9,938 bases of DNA, taken from positions 1 through 9,938 of the forward strand of contig PWGH01000136.1 in the NCBI GenBank assembly GCA_003555285.1. The letters are read 5' to 3'. Below are positions 7,352-9,938 of the stretch, in pieces; positions within the stretch are counted from its first letter, which is position 1, and each line of letters starts with the position of its first letter. The notes beneath the pieces are model-generated. The model saw only the letters and a program-made list of their open reading frames with translations, was not told where the DNA came from and did no database searches. This DNA comes from Thioalkalivibrio sp. (GTDB lineage: Bacteria; Pseudomonadota; Gammaproteobacteria; Ectothiorhodospirales; Ectothiorhodospiraceae). The translations under genes were made by a program, and so were the position numbers.

Positions 7352-7365
7352 ATCCGCTTGGCTGA
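7114..7365 (+). CDS. csoS4B: CsoS4B, second pentameric shell vertex protein
   Basis: An 83-residue BMV-family pentamer subunit, paralogous to CsoS4A and also used at shell vertices. It shares the start MxIxQV, a PGKWVFTVSGSAAR segment (residues 45-58) and the ending LTDLTIAGIIDHW. Only one base separates it from csoS4A. I see no good Shine-Dalgarno sequence (only GGGCGAG nearby), so translation probably depends on coupling to csoS4A. The last 34 bases encoding the shared C-terminal motif match csoS4A at all but one position, although the rest of the two genes has diverged. A 41-base AT-rich gap separates it from csoS1C. Confidence 0.96.
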   Translation: MEIMQVRSDLVATQRIPGLKNTSLRVLVDAKGALSVACDPVGVPPGKWVFTVSGSAARYAIGDASILTDLTIAGIIDHWDPLG

Positions 7366-7406
7366 CCCTTTATTTTATCTGTTTGTTTATGCGAGAGGAG
7401 TAGGAA
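7366..7406 (+). promoter_or_regulatory. AT-rich csoS4B-csoS1C spacer, possible internal promoter
   Basis: This short gap (TTTATTTTATCTGTTTGTTTAT) is one of only two AT-rich islands in the window. It contains TTTATCTGTTTG (7374-7385), which matches TTTATCTATTTG at 509-520 in the main promoter region at 11 of 12 bases. A weak promoter can be drawn as TTGGGA (7347-7352), 18 bases, TATTTT (7371-7376). An extra promoter here would help raise shell hexamer levels above those of CsoSCA and CsoS4. Alternatively, the AT-rich stretch just keeps the csoS1C ribosome site (GAGGAG, 7395-7400) unfolded. Confidence 0.35.
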
Positions 7407-7703
7407 ATGGCTGAAGTGACTGGAATTGCCCTGGGCATGATCGAGACGCGTGGACTGGTTCCCGCCATCGAAGCGGCCGATGCGATGACCAAGGCGGCGG
7501 AAGTGCGCCTGATTGGGCGTCAATTCGTCGGCGGCGGCTACGTGACCGTGCTGGTGCGCGGTGAGACCGGTGCGGTGAACGCGGCCGTGCGTGCTGGTGC
7601 CGATGCCTGTGAGCGGGTCGGCGACGGCCTGGTGGCCGCGCACATCATCGCGCGCGTGCATTCGGAAGTGGAAGGCATCCTGCCCAAGGCCCCTGACGCC
7701 TAG
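7407..7703 (+). CDS. csoS1C: CsoS1C, major hexameric shell protein
   Basis: A 98-residue single BMC-domain protein; hexamers tile the flat facets of the shell, with a narrow central pore for bicarbonate and RuBP. The pore loop FVGG lies at residues 40-43, and the family core [18 protein letters not shown] at 10-27. GAGGAG (7395-7400) lies six bases before the ATG, a strong site. The product differs from the csoS1A product at only residues 3 (Glu/Asp) and 5 (Thr/Ser). The names C, A and B are assigned from gene order as in H. neapolitanus, because sequence alone cannot separate C from A. Confidence 0.97.
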   Translation: MAEVTGIALGMIETRGLVPAIEAADAMTKAAEVRLIGRQFVGGGYVTVLVRGETGAVNAAVRAGADACERVGDGLVAAHIIARVHSEVEGILPKAPDA

Positions 7704-7714
7704 GTGGAAAATCC

Positions 7715-7737
7715 GGTGGCGGCCGCCGGCCGCCGCC
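7715..7737 (+). promoter_or_regulatory. GC-rich hairpin between csoS1C and csoS1A
   Basis: Bases 7715-7724 pair with 7728-7737 as a 10-bp stem (nine Watson-Crick pairs and one G-U) around a GCC loop. No T-run follows, so it is a poor terminator. It lies in the 65-base gap between two nearly identical shell genes and could stabilise or punctuate the message. The role is inferred. Confidence 0.7.
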
Positions 7738-7768
7738 TCTTGAATCCCTGAAACGCAAGGAGAAGGAA

Positions 7769-8065
7769 ATGGCTGACGTAAGTGGAATTGCCCTGGGCAT
7801 GATCGAGACCCGTGGCCTGGTACCGGCGATCGAAGCGGCGGATGCGATGACCAAGGCCGCCGAGGTCCGTCTGATCGGTCGCCAGTTCGTCGGCGGCGGC
7901 TATGTGACCGTGCTGGTCCGTGGTGAAACCGGTGCCGTGAACGCCGCGGTGCGCGCCGGTGCGGACGCCTGCGAGCGGGTCGGCGACGGCCTGGTGGCGG
8001 CGCATATCATCGCCCGTGTGCACTCGGAAGTGGAAGGCATCCTGCCCAAGGCCCCCGACGCGTGA
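7769..8065 (+). CDS. csoS1A: CsoS1A, major hexameric shell protein
   Basis: A 98-residue BMC hexamer subunit of the shell facets, with pore loop FVGG at residues 40-43. It is 96 of 98 identical to the CsoS1C product, yet the genes differ at about 35 silent codons by my count. The pair is therefore not a recent exact duplication and the protein sequence is under tight constraint. AAGGAG (7757-7762) lies six bases before the ATG. A long hairpin (8074-8140) separates it from csoS1B. Confidence 0.97.
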   Translation: MADVSGIALGMIETRGLVPAIEAADAMTKAAEVRLIGRQFVGGGYVTVLVRGETGAVNAAVRAGADACERVGDGLVAAHIIARVHSEVEGILPKAPDA

Positions 8066-8073
8066 TCATCCCG

Positions 8074-8140
8074 GGTAGGCGGTGAACCGACGGTGGCTGG
8101 CATGATGCCTGCCCCCTCGCCGCTCGGTTTGCCGCCTGCC
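8074..8140 (+). promoter_or_regulatory. 17-bp stem-loop between csoS1A and csoS1B
   Basis: Bases 8074-8090 can pair with 8124-8140 in an unbroken 17-bp RNA stem: 14 Watson-Crick pairs and three G-U pairs. The 33-base loop holds an inner hairpin (GGCA 8099-8102 with TGCC 8106-8109). No U-tract follows. It ends 27 bases before csoS1B. Such a structure could hold back read-through or protect the upstream message, giving less CsoS1B than CsoS1A/C. The fold is read by eye, and the role is inferred. Confidence 0.7.
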
Positions 8141-8167
8141 ATAACCCGTTGAACGTGGAGTAGAACA

Positions 8168-8506
8168 ATGGCAGCAGGCATAGGTATTGCGTTGGGCATG
8201 ATCGAAACCCGTGGTTTGGTCCCCGCCATCGAGGCGGCGGATGCGATGACCAAGGCGGCGGAAGTGCGCCTGATCGGCCGCGAGTTCGTCGGCGGCGGTT
8301 ACGTCACCGTGCTGGTGCGGGGCGAAACCGGCGCGGTCAACGCCGCGGTGCGCGCCGGCGCGGACGCCTGCGAGCGGGTCGGCGACGGCCTGGTGGCGGC
8401 GCACATCATCGCGCGGGTGCACTCCGAGGTCGAGACCATTCTGCCGACGACACCGCAATCCGGTGGCGGCGGTCGCGATGGTGAACTCACCACCGAGCGC
8501 AGTTAA
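8168..8506 (+). CDS. csoS1B: CsoS1B, hexameric shell protein with C-terminal extension
   Basis: A 112-residue BMC protein forming shell hexamers. Residues 6-89 match CsoS1C except Gln39Glu, which sits next to the pore loop FVGG (40-43). The first five residues differ, and the tail after about residue 90 is longer, polar and Gly-rich ([10 protein letters not shown]). The longer C-terminus is the mark of CsoS1B in H. neapolitanus and is the basis for the name. GGAG (8157-8160) lies seven bases before the ATG, a weaker site than those of csoS1C and csoS1A, consistent with a minor component. Confidence 0.95.
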   Translation: MAAGIGIALGMIETRGLVPAIEAADAMTKAAEVRLIGREFVGGGYVTVLVRGETGAVNAAVRAGADACERVGDGLVAAHIIARVHSEVETILPTTPQSGGGGRDGELTTERS

Positions 8507-8513
8507 GTCCCTG

Positions 8514-8963
8514 ATGCGAATCCATCCCCGTCTGGCTGGCTTCCTCACGCAGGCCCTCAGTCATGAACTGACGGCAGTGCAGCAGTACCTGACCCAGGGC
8601 ACGTTGTGTGGGTTGTGGGGATTCACGGAAGAAGCCGCCTACTTCCGTCGCGAGGCGGGCGAGGAACTGGACCATGCCGAGCAGATCATCCGGCGGATGC
8701 TGACGCTCGGCATGGCGCCCAACGGCTCGCGACTCGAGCCGGTGCGCCCGGGCCGCGATCTGACCGAGATGCTGACCCTCGATCGCGGGCTGGAACTCGA
8801 CGCCGTATACCTGTACGACGACGCGCTGCGCTTTTGCGAACGGGACGGCGATGCGGACTCCGCGGCGCTGTTCGCCCAACTGCTGGGCGACGAACAGCAT
8901 CACCTGCAGGAACTCGATCGCATGTTGGCGGCACTCGCACAGAAGGAGACAGGCCATGGCTGA
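8514..8963 (+). CDS. Bacterioferritin-like four-helix diiron protein
   Basis: A 149-residue ferritin-superfamily protein commonly found in gammaproteobacterial cso operons; its role in carboxysome biology is not settled. Starting at the ATG at 8514, the di-iron ligands fall at exactly the E. coli Bfr numbers: Glu18, Glu51, His54, Glu94, Glu127 and His130. This supports the start and suggests a working ferroxidase centre. Bfr haem is held by Met52, which is Leu52 here, so haem binding is unlikely. In-frame upstream starts (GTG 8463, ATG 8478) would overlap csoS1B and add residues that the family lacks. No clear Shine-Dalgarno site is seen before 8514; the gene starts seven bases after csoS1B and may be coupled to it. 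It overlaps acRAF by eight bases. Confidence 0.85.
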   Translation: MRIHPRLAGFLTQALSHELTAVQQYLTQGTLCGLWGFTEEAAYFRREAGEELDHAEQIIRRMLTLGMAPNGSRLEPVRPGRDLTEMLTLDRGLELDAVYLYDDALRFCERDGDADSAALFAQLLGDEQHHLQELDRMLAALAQKETGHG

Positions 8964-9225
8964 ACCCCTATCCGGTACCGCCTGGCGGGTGCAGCAACGA
9001 CCGCCGTTGCTGACCCGCCGGTATGACTTCGCGTCCTACACCGAGACGCGGAAATTCCTCGACGATCTGGCCACGTGGTCGGAGCGTACGGGCCTGTTTC
9101 CCGATCTCAGTTTCGGCACCACGTATGTGAACATCACCGTCCCGCTGCAGGCCGACGTACCCGATGCCGCCGAGGAGACGATGGCGTTGGAAATCGACGC
9201 ACTGGCCGCCCAGGCCGGCGGTTGA
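8956..9225 (+). CDS. acRAF, PCD-like RubisCO assembly factor
   Basis: An 89-residue protein of the pterin-4a-carbinolamine dehydratase (PCD) fold. In alpha-carboxysome operons this family acts as a chaperone for form IA RubisCO assembly rather than as an enzyme. The core is RRYDFASYTETRKFLDDLA (about residues 23-41), then TGLFPDLSFGTTYVNITV. True PCDs have a catalytic His-His-Pro where this protein has Leu-Phe-Pro, so dehydratase activity is not expected. The ATG at 8956 is chosen for AAGGAG (8943-8948) seven bases upstream; an in-frame extension back to 8851 would lie inside the ferritin-like gene. The gene overlaps the preceding one by eight bases and is followed 13 bases later by mcdA. Confidence 0.9.
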   Translation: MAEPLSGTAWRVQQRPPLLTRRYDFASYTETRKFLDDLATWSERTGLFPDLSFGTTYVNITVPLQADVPDAAEETMALEIDALAAQAGG

Positions 9226-9238
9226 CCGGGAGCACGAA

Positions 9239-9874
9239 ATGACGTGCCGTTTGATCGCGCTGGCCAGCCTCAAGGGGGGCTGCGGAAAGTCCACCCTGGC
9301 GCTGAATCTGGCCGCCGGACTGGCCCGTCGGGGCGGCACCCTCGGCCTGCTCGACGCCGATCCCCAGGGCGCCTTGCAGCACTGGGCGGCCTGGGGACCC
9401 GAGCAGGGCCTGCCGCAGGTGCTCGCCGGCGGCACGGACCCGGTGGCGGCCTTGGCGCAGGCGGCACGACAGTTCGACACCGTTGTGGTGGATTGCCCGC
9501 CCTCGCTGGACATGGTGATCACCGGGGCGATCCTGGAGCATGTGGATATGGTGCTGATCCCGGTCCTGCCCTCCGCGTTGGATCTCTGGGCGGGCGCGGG
9601 CACCGCGGAGGCCGTCGCCGAAGCGCGCCAGCGCAATCCGGCACTCGGCGCCTGGATGTTGCTGAACCAGGTGGAACCGCGCAGCGCCCTGTCCCGCGCG
9701 ATGACCCAGGCCTTGTCGGGCCTGACGATTCCGACGCTGGAGAACCGGGTTCGACGGCGGGCCGCATTCCGGCTGGCCGCGGTGGAAGGCGTCAGCGTGT
9801 ACCAATTGGGGGCCCGGGGCCGCGAGGCGGCGCGGGAAATTGATCAGGTTATCGAAGAGGCATTGCAGACATGA
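9239..9874 (+). CDS. mcdA: McdA, ParA-type carboxysome positioning ATPase
   Basis: A 211-residue ParA/MinD-family ATPase. Alpha-carboxysome McdA coats the nucleoid and is released by McdB, spacing carboxysomes along the cell so both daughters inherit them. The deviant Walker A motif KGGCGKST is at residues 12-19 with signature Lys12 and Lys17, Walker A' LLDADPQG at 37-44, and Walker B VVVDCPPS with Asp85. There is no N-terminal helix-turn-helix domain, so it is the short ParA type used for cargo positioning. The ATG at 9239 puts Walker A close to the N-terminus, as usual, with GGGAG (9228-9232) six bases upstream; the longer frame back to 9164 overlaps acRAF. Its stop overlaps the next start in ATGA. 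Confidence 0.93.
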   Translation: MTCRLIALASLKGGCGKSTLALNLAAGLARRGGTLGLLDADPQGALQHWAAWGPEQGLPQVLAGGTDPVAALAQAARQFDTVVVDCPPSLDMVITGAILEHVDMVLIPVLPSALDLWAGAGTAEAVAEARQRNPALGAWMLLNQVEPRSALSRAMTQALSGLTIPTLENRVRRRAAFRLAAVEGVSVYQLGARGREAAREIDQVIEEALQT

Positions 9875-9938
9875 GCACACTGGAAGAGAAACTGAGCGCC
9901 AGCATCAAGCCCGCGGCCCGGGTCGCCGCCGCCACGCC
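9871..9938 (+). CDS. Start of a probable mcdB, cut by the window edge
   Basis: An ATG overlapping the mcdA stop (ATGA) opens a frame that stays open to the window end, giving 22 full codons: MSTLEEKLSASIK followed by Pro/Ala/Arg-rich residues. AGAGG (9856-9860) lies ten bases upstream. The four-base overlap with mcdA and the gene order of alpha-carboxysome loci suggest McdB, the carboxysome-bound partner that stimulates McdA ATPase. The visible residues are too few to confirm this by sequence. Confidence 0.65.
   Translation, partial: MSTLEEKLSASIKPAARVAAAT

Noticed and set aside
7715..8140. csoS1 spacer hairpins as intrinsic terminators
   Set aside because: Neither hairpin is followed by a T-run, and the genes downstream belong to the same operon.
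8463..8513. Upstream GTG/ATG starts for the ferritin-like gene
   Set aside because: They overlap csoS1B, and the start at 8514 places all di-iron ligands at the exact Bfr residue numbers.
599..9938. A wholly new system in this window
   Set aside because: Every substantial gene belongs to the known alpha-carboxysome locus. The novelty, if any, lies in regulatory structure, repeats and residue-level changes.

Overview
The window is high-GC DNA carrying an almost complete alpha-carboxysome (cso) operon, all on the plus strand. The gene order is cbbL, cbbS, csoS2, csoSCA, csoS4A, csoS4B, csoS1C, csoS1A, csoS1B, bacterioferritin-like gene, acRAF, mcdA (parA) and the start of a probable mcdB. Form IA RubisCO and three CsoS1 hexamer paralogues in the order C-A-B, followed by bfr-like/acRAF/parA, point to a chemolithoautotrophic gammaproteobacterium, probably a sulfur oxidiser of the Halothiobacillus/Thioalkalivibrio kind. 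The genus is an inference, not something I can prove from the sequence.

Layout. Positions 1-267 hold three 89-bp tandem repeats, probably the edge of a longer array, followed by a decayed half-copy (317-337) and gene-free DNA. An AT-rich island (about 477-546) holds a candidate sigma-70 promoter with an inverted repeat near -64, where a LysR-type CbbR would be expected. Positions 599-2395 encode the two RubisCO subunits. Positions 2456-5206 encode the disordered scaffold CsoS2, and 5218-6864 the carbonic anhydrase. Positions 6861-7365 encode two pentameric vertex proteins, and 7407-8506 three hexameric shell proteins. Positions 8514-9938 encode accessory functions: a ferritin-like protein, the RubisCO assembly factor acRAF, and the McdA(B) carboxysome-positioning system.

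How it works together. CsoS2 N-terminal repeats gather RubisCO, and its C-terminus anchors the cargo to the shell. CsoS1 hexamers tile the facets and CsoS4 pentamers close the vertices. CsoSCA converts bicarbonate to CO2 inside, acRAF helps RubisCO assemble, and McdA/McdB spread carboxysomes over the nucleoid.

The core system is well known. The points most worth a second look are: a textbook -1 frameshift signal inside csoS2 (CCCAAAA plus a 9-bp stem) predicting a 606-residue short isoform; three strong intercistronic hairpins without U-tracts that may set protein ratios; CsoS1C and CsoS1A differing at only two residues despite many silent differences; a ferritin-like protein with the complete Bfr ferroxidase ligand set but Leu at the haem-ligand position; and the 89-bp repeat array upstream of the promoter.
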